From the NCBI RefSeq assembly GCF_012958305.1, contig NZ_JABBYO010000001.1, forward strand, positions 310,001-374,000: DNA of 64,000 nt, written 5' to 3'. Every line of letters starts with the position of its first letter. Position 1 is the stretch's first letter. Below are positions 1 through 9,544 of this stretch, one piece after another. The translations under genes and the position numbers were made by a program. Under the pieces are notes generated by a model. The model was not told the origin of the DNA. It saw only the letters and a program-made list of their open reading frames with translations, and searched no databases. The DNA is from Tautonia rosea (GTDB lineage: Bacteria; Planctomycetota; Planctomycetia; Isosphaerales; Isosphaeraceae).

Positions 1-2
1 CT

Positions 3-431
3 CCGTTCGACGAGTCGATCCGCACCGTCTACGTGCCGATCTTTCGATCCTTCTCGTTCCGGGATGATCTCAACATCCGCTTGCAGGAAGAGCTAATCAA
101 GGAGATTGAGAATCGCACGACCTACCGCGTGGTCGATTCCCCAGAGAAGGCCGATACGATCCTCTCCGGAACCGTGCTTTATGCACAAAAGTTCAACGCC
201 GTGGTCAGTCCGAACAACCTGCCGCGTCAGTTGTTTGCCGACCTGACCATCGAGGTGAGCTGGGAAGACCTCCGCAATCCGACTGATCCCGACAAGGAAC
301 CCCCCAAGGTCACGCTCACGCAGACCGTCCCCTTCTTCCCCGAGCCGGGCGAGACCGCCTTCCTTGCCTACCAAGAAGCCATTCGCCGCGCGGCGGTCGA
401 TATCGTTAATATGATGGAGGAGCCCTGGTGA
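3..431 (+). CDS. LptE-family LPS-assembly lipoprotein-like protein (5' end outside window)
   Basis: The reading frame is open from the left edge, so the N-terminus and any lipobox lie outside the window. The visible 142 residues start with a 'IRTVYVPIFRS' strand and continue through 'RLQEELIKEIENRTTYRVV' and 'ADTILSGTV'. This is the pattern of the LptE family (secreted, alternating strands and helices), whose members plug the LptD translocon that delivers LPS to the outer membrane. The family call rests on motif pattern only. The next gene, folP, starts 88 bases downstream in the same direction. The kdsB gene at 41.9 kb independently supports an LPS-type outer membrane. Confidence 0.72.
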   Translation, partial: PFDESIRTVYVPIFRSFSFRDDLNIRLQEELIKEIENRTTYRVVDSPEKADTILSGTVLYAQKFNAVVSPNNLPRQLFADLTIEVSWEDLRNPTDPDKEPPKVTLTQTVPFFPEPGETAFLAYQEAIRRAAVDIVNMMEEPW

Positions 432-519
432 TCACTCGGGGAGCGTTCCGTCTGGTCGATCAATCGGCCGGAGGGCCTCACCGTCACCGGGAACTGGGTT
501 CGGATCGGAAGCACTGCCG

Positions 520-1410
520 GTGACCTCTGCGCTATTCCTGCTGCTGATCGCGATCGTGGTACTCGGAACCCTGCCAGGGCTGGCCGACTGGACGCTGCCC
601 GACCGGGTCGTTCGACGTCCGGCGATCATGGGCATCCTGAACCTGACCCCCGATAGTTTCTCCGACGGCGGCCTGATTCCCGACCTTCAGACAGCGGTGG
701 CTCGGGCCGAGCAACTCGTCCAGTCCGGGGCCGACCTGCTCGACCTTGGCGGCGAGTCAAGCCGTCCCGGCGCCGATCCCGTCTCGATCGACGAGGAGAT
801 CCGCCGGGTCGTTCCCGTCGTCGACGCTCTTGCCGGGAGCATCGGGGTGCCCCTGTCCATCGACACGACCAAGCCCGAGGTCGCCCAGGCCGCGCTCCGG
901 GCCGGAGCTGCGGTGATCAACGACATCCAGGGGTTGCTCGGTGACGACCAGATGCCCCGCCTGGTGGCCGAGTCCGGGGCCGGGGTCGTCTTGATGCACA
1001 TGCAAGGCTCTCCGCGAACGATGCAGCAGAACCCGACGTATGCCGATGTCGTGACCGAGGTCTACGACGCCCTGGCGTCTCGGATCGACCGGGCCGAGTC
1101 ATTCGGGATCGATCGATCGCGGATCGCCATTGATCCCGGCATTGGCTTCGGCAAGACCGCCGACCACAACTGGCAGTTGCTCCGCCATCTCGATCGGTTC
1201 GCCGGGCTGGGCTGCGCGATTCTGATCGGCACGTCTCGCAAGCGGTTTCTCGGAGCTCTGACCGGCCGAGACGTGTCGGAGCGGACGACCGCCTCGGTCG
1301 TCTCTTCCGTACTGGCGATCGAGGCCGGGGCCGACATTGTCCGGGTTCACGACGTGGAACCGATGGCTGATGCCGTAAAGGTCTGGTCAGCGATGCGTCC
1401 CTCGGTGTAA
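520..1410 (+). CDS. folP: Dihydropteroate synthase
   Basis: Condenses hydroxymethyl-dihydropterin pyrophosphate with p-aminobenzoate in folate synthesis. Family motifs are clear: MGILNLTPDSFSDGG (about residues 37-51), DLGGESSRPG (about 75-84), the NDI segment, the 'MHMQGSPRTMQ' loop, 'DPGIGFGKT', and 'IGTSRKRF' near residue 238. The GTG start gives a 296-residue protein whose first ~22 residues are strongly hydrophobic (ALFLLLIAIVVLGTLPGL), which is unusual for a cytosolic enzyme. A later GTG at about 556 would remove most of this stretch, so the start is uncertain although the product is not. It follows the lptE-like gene and precedes proA in the same direction. Confidence 0.95.
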   Translation: MTSALFLLLIAIVVLGTLPGLADWTLPDRVVRRPAIMGILNLTPDSFSDGGLIPDLQTAVARAEQLVQSGADLLDLGGESSRPGADPVSIDEEIRRVVPVVDALAGSIGVPLSIDTTKPEVAQAALRAGAAVINDIQGLLGDDQMPRLVAESGAGVVLMHMQGSPRTMQQNPTYADVVTEVYDALASRIDRAESFGIDRSRIAIDPGIGFGKTADHNWQLLRHLDRFAGLGCAILIGTSRKRFLGALTGRDVSERTTASVVSSVLAIEAGADIVRVHDVEPMADAVKVWSAMRPSV

Positions 1411-1457
1411 ACGATCGAACCGCGCTCACTTACGCTTCAACGACGGAACGAAATCCG

Positions 1458-2735
1458 ATGGCTTCACAGGTGATGTCCGAGTCCCTTCTCGACCAGTGCC
1501 GATCGCTCGCCAAGCGGGCCAAGGCCGCTTCCCGATCGCTCGCCTCGGCGTCGGGGACCGCAAAGAATGACTGGCTAACGCGATCGGCCGAGGCCCTCCG
1601 CGCCAACGTCGAAACGATTCTCAACGCCAACGCCCGAGACGTTGCGGCCGCTCCCGAGTTCGGCCTGACCTCAGCGGCGGTCGATCGCCTGACGCTCAAC
1701 CCGGCACGGATCGATCAGATCGCCGTCGCTCTGGAAGAAGTCGCCGCCTTGCCCGACCCCGTGGGCGAGGTGATCGAAGGCTACCGGCGTCCGAACGGTC
1801 TTGAGGTGACGAAGCTCCGCGTGCCGCTTGGCGTCATCTTCATGATGTACGAGAGCCGGCCAAACGTGACCGCCGACGCCGCCGCACTCTGCGTCAAGAG
1901 TGGCAACGCGGTCATCCTTCGCGGCGGCAAGGAGGCTCGTCACACGAACCTGGCTCTGCACGCTGTTCTCGCCGATCAGCTCGACGCCTCGGGCCTCCCT
2001 CGAGAGGCGGTCCAGTATGTCGGCGTGACTGACCGCGAGGCCGTCGGCCTGTTGCTCGGCATGCCCGAGTTCATCGACCTGGCCATTCCTCGGGGGGGCG
2101 AGAGCCTCATCCGTCGGGTCGTGGCCGAGGCGAAGATGCCGGTCCTGAAGCATTACCAAGGCAATTGCCACGTCTATGTCGATGCGAAGGCCGATTCGGC
2201 GATGGCCGTCTCGATCATCCTCAACGCCAAGGCCCAGCGCCCCGGAGTCTGCAACGCGGCCGAAACCCTGCTCGTCCATCGTGACATCGCTCCGCAATTC
2301 CTCCCCGACGCTTCCGCGGCGCTGGCCAGGGCGGGTGTGGAGCTACGCGGCGACGAGTTCAGCCGATCAATCGTGCCGTCCATGACTCCCGCCTCGGCCG
2401 AGGACTGGGCTACCGAGTATCTCGACCTGATTCTTGCCGTCGCTGTCGTGGATGACCTCGATGCCGCCATGACTCACATTGCCCGGTACGGCTCGGGGCA
2501 TACCGAGACGATCGTCACCGACGACCTTTGCGCGGCCCGCCGATTCGTGACCGAGGTCGATAGTTCCGCCGTGCTCGTCAACGCCAGCACTCGGTTTAAC
2601 GACGGCGGACAACTTGGCCTCGGGGCCGAGATCGGCATTAGCACCGATAAGTTCCACGCCCGAGGACCGTGCGGACTTCGAGAGCTGACCACGACCAAGT
2701 GGGTTGTCTTCGGTAACGGCCACGTTCGCGGTTGA
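1458..2735 (+). CDS. proA: Gamma-glutamyl phosphate reductase
   Basis: A 425-residue aldehyde-dehydrogenase-superfamily enzyme that makes glutamate-5-semialdehyde from gamma-glutamyl phosphate with NADPH, the second step of proline synthesis. Length and order of motifs match ProA: 'PLGVIFMMYESRPNVT', 'GNAVILRGGKEA', 'PRGGESLI', and the catalytic cysteine in 'RPGVCNAAET' (about Cys265). The C-terminus has the ProA-type 'GGQLGLGAEIGIST' and 'GPCGLRELTTTKW'. An alternative ATG lies 15 bases into the frame. No proB is visible here; folP is 47 bases upstream. Confidence 0.97.
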   Translation: MASQVMSESLLDQCRSLAKRAKAASRSLASASGTAKNDWLTRSAEALRANVETILNANARDVAAAPEFGLTSAAVDRLTLNPARIDQIAVALEEVAALPDPVGEVIEGYRRPNGLEVTKLRVPLGVIFMMYESRPNVTADAAALCVKSGNAVILRGGKEARHTNLALHAVLADQLDASGLPREAVQYVGVTDREAVGLLLGMPEFIDLAIPRGGESLIRRVVAEAKMPVLKHYQGNCHVYVDAKADSAMAVSIILNAKAQRPGVCNAAETLLVHRDIAPQFLPDASAALARAGVELRGDEFSRSIVPSMTPASAEDWATEYLDLILAVAVVDDLDAAMTHIARYGSGHTETIVTDDLCAARRFVTEVDSSAVLVNASTRFNDGGQLGLGAEIGISTDKFHARGPCGLRELTTTKWVVFGNGHVRG

Positions 2736-2742
2736 GGCTCGA

Positions 2743-3645
2743 TCAAGGTTCGGCGCGGCAACGATCGAGCCCACCTTCGAGCGTCGGCCGCTTGAATCCT
2801 CGTAGCGCAGTCTCGATCTTGCTCGAATCGAGCGAAAGGTCACGCGGCCGAGGCTCGGAGGCGGGCACGTCGTCTTGCCGGTTCTGGCCGATCAGGTCCA
2901 CGGGCAAGCCCTCATGCAGGGCAAGCCGACCGATCATCTCGAACCGGGTCAGCCGCTCGATCCCCCCCAGGTGGAAGACCCCCGAATGCTCGCGCTCCTC
3001 GGCCATTCGAACAAGCGCCTCGGCCGCAGTGGCGTAGTCGAGGGGGGTGCGAAACTCATCAACGAAGAAGTCTTGCCGATGACCAGCTCGCAAGCCGTCG
3101 AAGACCCGATCCAAGGTCGTCGGTTTCCCGATTCGGGAGGGGCCGTAGAGCAGACTGAGCCGAACCACCGCATTGTTCATGAGGCTGGGGTAGGGAAGAA
3201 AGAGCTGTCGCTCCCCTTCCTTTTTCGAGACGCCGTAGGTCGATCTCGGCTCGACTTCGTCGTCTTCTTCTCGCCAGCCTCGAACACCGTCGAAGACCAT
3301 GTCGGTCGACGCGAAGACGACCCGGCAGCCGACCACGTCGGCCCGAGCGGCGATGAAGCCAGTGGCCGTTGCGTTCACAGCGAAGGCGGTTTCCGGGTCT
3401 CGGAAGGCCTGGTCGACGGAACTGATTGCGGCCAGATGGAGGATCGCATCCGGCTGGTCGCGTTCGATCGCCTGACTGATCGCGTCGAGATCCAGCAAAT
3501 CGACCGGCTCGATCGGAAATCCTGCCCGATGGCCGGGCGAGGACCGGCTCCAGCCGATGACCTCGTGAGCCGACGGCCCGAGTCGGTCGAGGACATAGGC
3601 GCCAAGTTGCCCGCTCGCGCCGGTGACGACAATCCGAAGTCGCAT
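2743..3645 (-). CDS. RmlD-like NAD(P)-dependent sugar reductase / epimerase family protein
   Basis: A 300-residue extended short-chain dehydrogenase. It has the N-terminal Rossmann motif GASGQLG (residues 9-15), the 'STDMVFDG' strand (113-120) and the catalytic YxxxK (Tyr137, Lys141). Sequence style is that of dTDP-4-dehydrorhamnose reductase (RmlD/RfbD), which reduces the 4-keto group of an activated deoxysugar, but rmlABC are not nearby, so the substrate is open. It ends 8 bases from the end of proA (convergent) and is divergent from the ParB-like gene. Confidence 0.85.
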   Translation of the reverse strand: MRLRIVVTGASGQLGAYVLDRLGPSAHEVIGWSRSSPGHRAGFPIEPVDLLDLDAISQAIERDQPDAILHLAAISSVDQAFRDPETAFAVNATATGFIAARADVVGCRVVFASTDMVFDGVRGWREEDDEVEPRSTYGVSKKEGERQLFLPYPSLMNNAVVRLSLLYGPSRIGKPTTLDRVFDGLRAGHRQDFFVDEFRTPLDYATAAEALVRMAEEREHSGVFHLGGIERLTRFEMIGRLALHEGLPVDLIGQNRQDDVPASEPRPRDLSLDSSKIETALRGFKRPTLEGGLDRCRAEP

Positions 3646-3787
3646 GAGAGACGTTCCCGACGAGTTCCCAGTTGCGGTTCACAGCCCCGGCATCTTGCGA
3701 TAGAGTCTGCGCCGTGTCGACCCCGCTCCGGATCGCTCGGCGGGGTCGTCGGAATCGAACAGCCCGAGCGGCCAGGGAGGGCCGCCC

Positions 3788-4684
3788 ATGGATGTCCGCG
3801 AATTGCCGGTCGATGAGATCGTGCTCGACCCCGCCCTGAACCTGCGCGATCAGCTTGATCCGGAAACAATCGAGCGCTACGCCGAGTCGAGCGAAGACCT
3901 GCCGCCGGTCACCGTCTTCGACGTGGACGGCCAGTGGCTGCTGGCCGATGGCTTCCATCGTCATGCGGCCTTTGTCTCGCAGAATCGGCCGAAGATCCCG
4001 GCACAGGTTCATGCCGGATCATACAACGAGGCCCTCATCTTCGCCGCCGGAGCGAACCTGACGCATGGCCTACCGCTGCGTCGCCAGGAGCGTCGCCGGG
4101 CCGTTGAAATTCGCTTGCGGCTCGATCCCGAACGCTCCGACCGCCAACTCGCCCGAGAACTCGGTGTCAGTCGGGACCTCGTGGCCCGGGTCCGTAACGA
4201 CCTCGTCGGTGCCGGTCAGATCGGACCCGGCGAAGGCCGGGTCGGCGCCGACGGCAAGTTCTACCCCAATCCCGGCCTGCCCCGCGACCCGAACGAACGC
4301 CTCCCCGGTCGCGACGACATGCCCGAGGAACCTCGAACCCGCCGCAACGACGATGACGGGTTTGATTCCCCTCCCCGCCGCGGTCGATCGGAGGAGGGCG
4401 CCGAGTCTGGGGCCACGCCCACCAACAAAGAGGTTCCCCCGTTTCCCGGAGGCACGCTCGGCGAGCTTCGCGATTTGGCGCGCTCCGGACCCGTTCCCGT
4501 GGCCACGCCGACGATCGACGAGATGCTGGAACTCATGACCCGGCAGGTCATGGAGGTCGTTTGCTGGGTCGAGGGAGAAGACTTTGCCCCCGCCTTCGCG
4601 TCAGCCGGTTCTCAGGCCCGCCAGCGGTTCCGGGTCGCCGTGCAGGCGCTCGTCGATGCCTCCGCACAGCTTGAGGATGGGTAA
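3788..4684 (+). CDS. ParB/sulfiredoxin-fold protein with helix-turn-helix
   Basis: A 298-residue soluble protein. The N-terminus (residues 1-90) has the ParB N-terminal fold with the loop 'LLADGFHRHAA' (51-61), where ParB proteins bind CTP and sulfiredoxins bind nucleotide. A helix-turn-helix follows at about 117-137 ('RQLARELGVSRDLVARVRND'). Residues 145-215 are charged and probably disordered, and the last 70 form a helical region. There is no adjacent parA and no centromere-like repeat, so a chromosomal partition role is not supported. A ParB-derived DNA-binding regulator is more likely. Divergent from the RmlD-like gene. Confidence 0.75.
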   Translation: MDVRELPVDEIVLDPALNLRDQLDPETIERYAESSEDLPPVTVFDVDGQWLLADGFHRHAAFVSQNRPKIPAQVHAGSYNEALIFAAGANLTHGLPLRRQERRRAVEIRLRLDPERSDRQLARELGVSRDLVARVRNDLVGAGQIGPGEGRVGADGKFYPNPGLPRDPNERLPGRDDMPEEPRTRRNDDDGFDSPPRRGRSEEGAESGATPTNKEVPPFPGGTLGELRDLARSGPVPVATPTIDEMLELMTRQVMEVVCWVEGEDFAPAFASAGSQARQRFRVAVQALVDASAQLEDG

Positions 4685-4842
4685 GATCTGGTGATCGGGG
4701 AACGGGACAACGTTCAAGAATCGGGAGCCAGGAATCCGAAGGTACATCCCAGTGTGGACCCTTGGATTCGAGCCGCACGTGATCGAAACTCCTGGAACCT
4801 CGGTCCGGTCTGGATCGTTTTGCTGCCCGGAGGGGTCATCCC

Positions 4843-6483
4843 GTGAGTAGCTCACTCCCCGCCGACACCACGCGGCCCTCGGCCGATCCCCGAGTGATCC
4901 GCCAGTGGGCCCTCGGGTTTCTCGTGCTCGGGATTGCGTTGAGGCTGATCCGATGGCTCCTGCGTTATCCCCTCTGGCATGACGAGGCGTTCGTCGCGGT
5001 CAATTTCATTAGCCGGGGCTATCGCGACCTGGCCGGCCCGCTCGACTATCTCCAGGTCTGCCCGATCCTCTTTCTCTGGGCCGAGCTGACGGTCGTCAAG
5101 CTCCTCGGCTACAACGAGTGGACACTCCGCCTGTTCCCGACCCTCTGCGCGATCGGGGGCCTGGTGCTGTTCGATCGGCTGGCGAAGCGCAGTCTTCCCG
5201 GCTGGGGGTATCCGATCGCCGTCGGCTTCATGGCCGTTGCCTACTCACCGATCCGACACGGCAACGAGGTGAAGTCGTACGCCACCGACCTGCTCGCGGC
5301 AACGGCCGTACTCCTGCTCGCGGTCCTTTGGCTGAAAGAGCCGCACCGATCGCGGCGGCTCTGGCAACTCGCGGTCGTGGCCCCGATTGCGCTGGCCGGA
5401 TCGCTCACGGCCGTCTTTGTCGTCGGAGGGGTTGGCCTGGCCCTGCTTCCGAGTGTCTGGAAGACCCGATCCCGACGGGTCTGGACCGCGTTTGTCGGCG
5501 TGGGCGTGTCGTCGGCATTGACCTTCCTGGCCCTGTTCCACTTCCATCTCGCGACAGCTCAGAGTGAATGGCTTCGGACGGAATACCTCATTCCGTACTG
5601 GTCGAACGCCTTCCCCCCCTTGTCGGAGGGGGTGCTGGCGACCTTGATCTGGCTCGTCCGGATTCATGCCGGAAACCTGCTGGCCTACCCGATCGGAGGA
5701 GACGACGGCGGCAGTGTCCTCACCTTGATCGCCGTGGCCGTCGGACTCCTGGCCCTGCTTCGAGGCAAGCGATACGCCCTGGCCGCCTTGCTCGCCCTCC
5801 CGTTTGCCCTGAACCTGCTGGCCGCGGCCCTGGGTCGGTATCCCTACGGAGGCGAGGCTCGGATCGCCCAGCACCTGGCGCCGGCGGTCTGTCTGCTTGC
5901 CGGGCTTGGTGTCAGTCGGTTGATTGGTCTGTGCCGGTCGGATCGACGGGCGGTTCGGTTGCGGCTCTTGACCGTCGGTGTGATCTTGCTGATCGGGGCC
6001 GGGAACCTGATCCAGGCGGTTTCCTCTCCCTATCATATGATCAGTGCCGCCCGCGACCGTGAGTTCGCTCGTTGGTTCTGGCCCGAGCAATCCCGATCGG
6101 CCGAACTCGCCTGCCTGAAGGCCGACCTTGGCCTCGAGTTCGAGCCGAAGCAGTGGATCACAGGCATTTCCGCCAGCTATCTCTGCAACCAGGCCATTTA
6201 CGCTCCCGATCGGGCAGCTGATCCTTCCGACGATCGGCCCCTGCGTTATGTCCTGTTCCAGGTCGACAGCTACTCCTCTCCGCTCGACTCGCCCGGCTTC
6301 CGTGATTGGTTCGACGGCGAGGCTCGCCGCCATCGTTTCGAGCGGATCGACTCCTTCGTTGTCAACGCCGATCGCGGCGAGAAGGAGTGGAAGGTCGGCC
6401 GCTACTGGGTCGTCGAGTTTTTGCCCGAGGCGATCGCGGAGAAGGTGATCGCCCAGGACCCTCGGACGATCCCCCAACGCTGA
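4843..6483 (+). CDS. GT39/ArnT-type membrane glycosyltransferase
   Basis: A 546-residue integral membrane protein with about ten to twelve hydrophobic segments up to residue ~395 and a soluble C-terminal domain. The first periplasmic loop carries 'YPLWHDEAFVAVN' with the Asp-Glu pair (Asp47, Glu48) typical of PMT/ArnT (GT-C fold) enzymes that use polyprenyl-phosphate sugars. The acceptor cannot be told from sequence. The GTG start is supported by GGAGGGG shortly upstream. It ends 16 bases from the convergent KaiC-like gene. Confidence 0.8.
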   Translation: MSSSLPADTTRPSADPRVIRQWALGFLVLGIALRLIRWLLRYPLWHDEAFVAVNFISRGYRDLAGPLDYLQVCPILFLWAELTVVKLLGYNEWTLRLFPTLCAIGGLVLFDRLAKRSLPGWGYPIAVGFMAVAYSPIRHGNEVKSYATDLLAATAVLLLAVLWLKEPHRSRRLWQLAVVAPIALAGSLTAVFVVGGVGLALLPSVWKTRSRRVWTAFVGVGVSSALTFLALFHFHLATAQSEWLRTEYLIPYWSNAFPPLSEGVLATLIWLVRIHAGNLLAYPIGGDDGGSVLTLIAVAVGLLALLRGKRYALAALLALPFALNLLAAALGRYPYGGEARIAQHLAPAVCLLAGLGVSRLIGLCRSDRRAVRLRLLTVGVILLIGAGNLIQAVSSPYHMISAARDREFARWFWPEQSRSAELACLKADLGLEFEPKQWITGISASYLCNQAIYAPDRAADPSDDRPLRYVLFQVDSYSSPLDSPGFRDWFDGEARRHRFERIDSFVVNADRGEKEWKVGRYWVVEFLPEAIAEKVIAQDPRTIPQR

Positions 6484-6499
6484 TTGGGAATCGCAGGAC

Positions 6500-7390
6500 T
6501 CAGACCGGGTCGAACTCCAGCCCGCGATCGGTGATCCGATACGGCACGATCGCGTCGGAGCAGACGCTTCCTCGGTGCTTCGCCACGTAGAGCGAGCGGC
6601 CCATCCGCCCTTCGTGACGGGTGCGGCCCATAAGGATGATCGTATTGGCGTTGGAGAAGACGTCTCCCTCGCCGATCGGCTGGGTCATCAGGTCGTCGAG
6701 CAGGACGTGAGGGGTGGTGTAAAGGTAGAGACAGCCGATTGAAGCGTGGTCGTAGCGGTGGGCCATGACCTTCGGCTCGTTGGCCCGATAGTGTTCGCGG
6801 AAGAGCTCACGAGCAGCCCAGTCGTCCTCCTTGCGAAGGACCTGGTGATAGAGGTACTCGAAGAACTCGAACTGGATCGACTCACTCATGCGGTCGCTCG
6901 GTTCGATCCCGTCGATGACCACCCGGCGCACCCCTCGGACAAACTGGGCGTAAAAGAACTCGACCGACTTGCGCAGGACGCGGGCCAGGTCGGTCTTCCA
7001 GGCGTGCCAGTCGTCGTATTCCAGGTCGCGGCGAGTGACGCGGCGTCCGGCTTTCGAGAACGGGTGGAAGTAGTCGCCGAGCGACCGGTCGAAGTCCCAC
7101 ACCGAGGCGAGATCGAGGTTCGTGTCGCTTCGATAGGGAGTGATCGACCAGTCGAACTGCGATTGCGCGTAGGCGGCGTGGTTCTGAGCGTCTCCTCGGC
7201 TGGTCAGGTCGCAGAGGACGCCGCGGTGTCCCTCGGCCAGGCGTCCCTGATCGGCCCATCGGAGGCCGAGCTGGGTCTTGCCGACTCCCGTGGCCCCGGC
7301 AATGACCGTGAGGGTACCCGGGAGCAATCCGCCGCCGAGCAACTCGTCGAGTGTGTTGATTCCGAACCCAAGCCGCTGCTGACCGGTCAT
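6500..7390 (-). CDS. KaiC/RAD55-like RecA-superfamily ATPase
   Basis: A 296-residue single-domain P-loop ATPase. It opens with 'FGINTLDELLGGGLLPGTLTVIAG', has Walker A GATGVGKT (residues 32-39), and a Walker B-like 'RRVVIDGIEP' near residue 157, followed by a RAD55/GvpD-type C-terminal half. I chose the ATG at 7390 because AAGGGA lies about 8 bases upstream; the frame is open further but lacks a ribosome site. KaiC-type proteins often act in signalling or regulated assembly; here there is only one ATPase domain and no KaiA/B. It is divergent from the secretin gene. Confidence 0.8.
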   Translation of the reverse strand: MTGQQRLGFGINTLDELLGGGLLPGTLTVIAGATGVGKTQLGLRWADQGRLAEGHRGVLCDLTSRGDAQNHAAYAQSQFDWSITPYRSDTNLDLASVWDFDRSLGDYFHPFSKAGRRVTRRDLEYDDWHAWKTDLARVLRKSVEFFYAQFVRGVRRVVIDGIEPSDRMSESIQFEFFEYLYHQVLRKEDDWAARELFREHYRANEPKVMAHRYDHASIGCLYLYTTPHVLLDDLMTQPIGEGDVFSNANTIILMGRTRHEGRMGRSLYVAKHRGSVCSDAIVPYRITDRGLEFDPV

Positions 7391-7665
7391 GAAACGTCCC
7401 TTGGCCCCGAACAGAAGGGGCTTTCTTCGCATCGAAACGCGCTGGCCGGCTGTCGTGACACACGTACGTTGACGCCGGTCTCGCATTGTTGCGGCGTTGG
7501 GGCCAGTCGGGCAAGGGCTGTGGATCGGCTTAAGTTGGGATCGGTTCCAGTCGATGAAATCACCATCGTGGCCATAAAGTCCACATAACCTGTACGAGTC
7601 TTACGGCCGAACCGGATCAACGGCGATTTCAAGGTCGATCCGGGTTACTCATCGGAGGATACCGG

Positions 7666-9504
7666 GTGTTCCAGGTGAGATACACTCATGTCCGGAGTCG
7701 GCCGGTTCTCGGGGCCGTACGATTCTATGTCGTCGTTCAGGTCGCGGGAATGTGCCTGGGAGGTTCCGGGCTTACTGCCCAGGAAACCGATATTCCTCCG
7801 CCGGTGGTCTCGCCCCCGGTCGTGGCCCCGCCGGTCATTCCTTCTCCCGATGTTCCGGCGGGCGGAATGATTCGGATTCAGACCGACACGCCTCCCGTCC
7901 CTCCTCCCGGAGACGCCGGCTTGCCTCCGGTTCTGGAAGGCGAGCAAGAGGACGAGGACGAATCCTTTCCCGTTCCCGATCCGGGAAAACTGATTGAGGC
8001 CGTCGATCTTCCCCCTTCCGAGGTGCAGTTGATCGTCGGCCGGTCTCGGCTGTTCCGGCTCACGCGTCCCCTCTCGGCCGATACGCTGATCACCTACGAT
8101 AACGACGGGGTCATCGAGGTCCAGCCGCTCACGGACCCTGAGGCCCGCGACCTGCGGTTCCTCAACGTCATCGGGGTTGGGTTCGGCCGGGCGACGGTCC
8201 GTCTCATCGATCAGGAACGGAACCTTGTCCAGACGCTCGAAGCTGTGGTTTCGATCGATGAAGCCGCACTCGAAGAACGCATCAACACCATCCTGGAAGG
8301 TTCGGACATCACCGTTCGCCAGGTGGCTCAGAACGTCATTCTCGAAGGCCAGGTCGCCAATTCGAAGGTCATGGCCGACGTGCTGGAGCTGGTCCGGTCT
8401 GAGTTGAGACTGTCGGGCCAGGCGGCGGTTGGAAGCGTGGCCAGCGACCTCGGCTTCAGCGCCGAGGAACCGGCGCTTGGAACACCCGTGCCCCCCGCCG
8501 CTGCCAGTCCTTCGGGAGTGCAGCCGGGCCTGGTTGTGGTCAACCGCGTCAAGGTTCGCGGACCCCGGCAGGTGATGCTCAAGGTCAAGATCGCCGAGAT
8601 CAATCGCACCGGATTGCGACAGCTTGGCGTCAACTTCCAACGCCTGACCGACGGGACCAATATTAACTCGATTGTCGGCGGCGTGGCCGGAGTCACCGAG
8701 TTCCAGCCCTTGCTCGGGATCGAGCAGCTCCTCTTTGCCGACCCGCTCGACACCCAGCTCTTCGGCATCTTCAACGACGGCGATTTCCGGCTCTATCTGA
8801 ACGCATTGCGTCAGAACGACCTGGTCCGCATTCTTGCCCAGCCGACCCTGATGACCCTCGACGGGCAGCCCGCTCGGTTCCTCGCCGGTGGCAGCTTCCC
8901 CTTCCCGGTCCCTCAGATCGGCATCGGCGGTGTGGCCACGATCACGATCGAGTTCCGAGACTTCGGCGCCTTGCTTGAATTCCTGCCGACGATCCTCGAA
9001 GACGATTCGATCCGCCTCGACGTGCAGCCGATCTTCTCCGAGCTGAACCAGAACACGGGAATCGCCGTGGCCGGGACTGCGGTCCCCGGGCTGACCGAGC
9101 GAAGTGCTCGCACGGTCGTCCAGTTACGGGAGGGGCAGACCCTGGCCATTGCTGGCCTCTTCTCGACCCGGACCAACGGCTCGACGCAGCGGATTCCCTT
9201 GTTGGGAGATATTCCCGTCGTCGGTCCTTTGTTTAGCCGCAACGTCATCCAGACGAACGAGACGGAGCTGATCGTATTGGTGACTCCCGAGCTGGTCGAG
9301 CCGGTCGAGGCTCAGGCCGCTCCCGGTCCAGGAGAGCTGTATCAGGAGCCCAACGACCTGGAATTCTTCTTCCTCGGTCGGCTTGAGGGCAAGACGCGCC
9401 ACCCACACCGATCGACGATCAATTATCTCGATCCGTTCCAGGTCATGAAGCATTTCCAGAGTGAAGATCAGTGGGTGGTCGGGCCGCACGGATTCGCGGA
9501 CTGA
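7666..9504 (+). CDS. CpaC/RcpA-type secretin (Tad pilus-like) with BON domain
   Basis: A 612-residue exported protein with a hydrophobic signal sequence ending near residue 38 and a proline-rich linker to about 110. A pilus-assembly N-terminal domain follows ('PSEVQLIVGRSRLFRL', about 122-205), then a BON-like segment (about 205-255) and a type II/III secretin domain (about 300-560, 'VNRVKVRGPRQVMLKVKIAE', 'LAQPTLMTLDGQPARFLAGG'). Such proteins form the outer-membrane ring of Flp/Tad pili. The GTG start has GGAGGA 5-10 bases upstream. It heads a three-gene run with an exported protein and a TPR lipoprotein; CpaF, TadB and TadC are not in the window. Confidence 0.88.
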   Translation: MFQVRYTHVRSRPVLGAVRFYVVVQVAGMCLGGSGLTAQETDIPPPVVSPPVVAPPVIPSPDVPAGGMIRIQTDTPPVPPPGDAGLPPVLEGEQEDEDESFPVPDPGKLIEAVDLPPSEVQLIVGRSRLFRLTRPLSADTLITYDNDGVIEVQPLTDPEARDLRFLNVIGVGFGRATVRLIDQERNLVQTLEAVVSIDEAALEERINTILEGSDITVRQVAQNVILEGQVANSKVMADVLELVRSELRLSGQAAVGSVASDLGFSAEEPALGTPVPPAAASPSGVQPGLVVVNRVKVRGPRQVMLKVKIAEINRTGLRQLGVNFQRLTDGTNINSIVGGVAGVTEFQPLLGIEQLLFADPLDTQLFGIFNDGDFRLYLNALRQNDLVRILAQPTLMTLDGQPARFLAGGSFPFPVPQIGIGGVATITIEFRDFGALLEFLPTILEDDSIRLDVQPIFSELNQNTGIAVAGTAVPGLTERSARTVVQLREGQTLAIAGLFSTRTNGSTQRIPLLGDIPVVGPLFSRNVIQTNETELIVLVTPELVEPVEAQAAPGPGELYQEPNDLEFFFLGRLEGKTRHPHRSTINYLDPFQVMKHFQSEDQWVVGPHGFAD

Positions 9505-9544
9505 TCCTCGGTCCAGGACCCTTCCATCGGCGAGGACAAGACCA

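Noticed and set aside
3788-4684. Partition locus / replication origin
   Set aside because: The ParB-like protein has no parA neighbour and I see no parS-like palindromes or DnaA boxes around it.
5245-6477. Long minus-strand frame opposite the glycosyltransferase
   Set aside because: Shadow of a clear membrane protein; Gln/Asp/Gly-rich composition typical of antisense frames.
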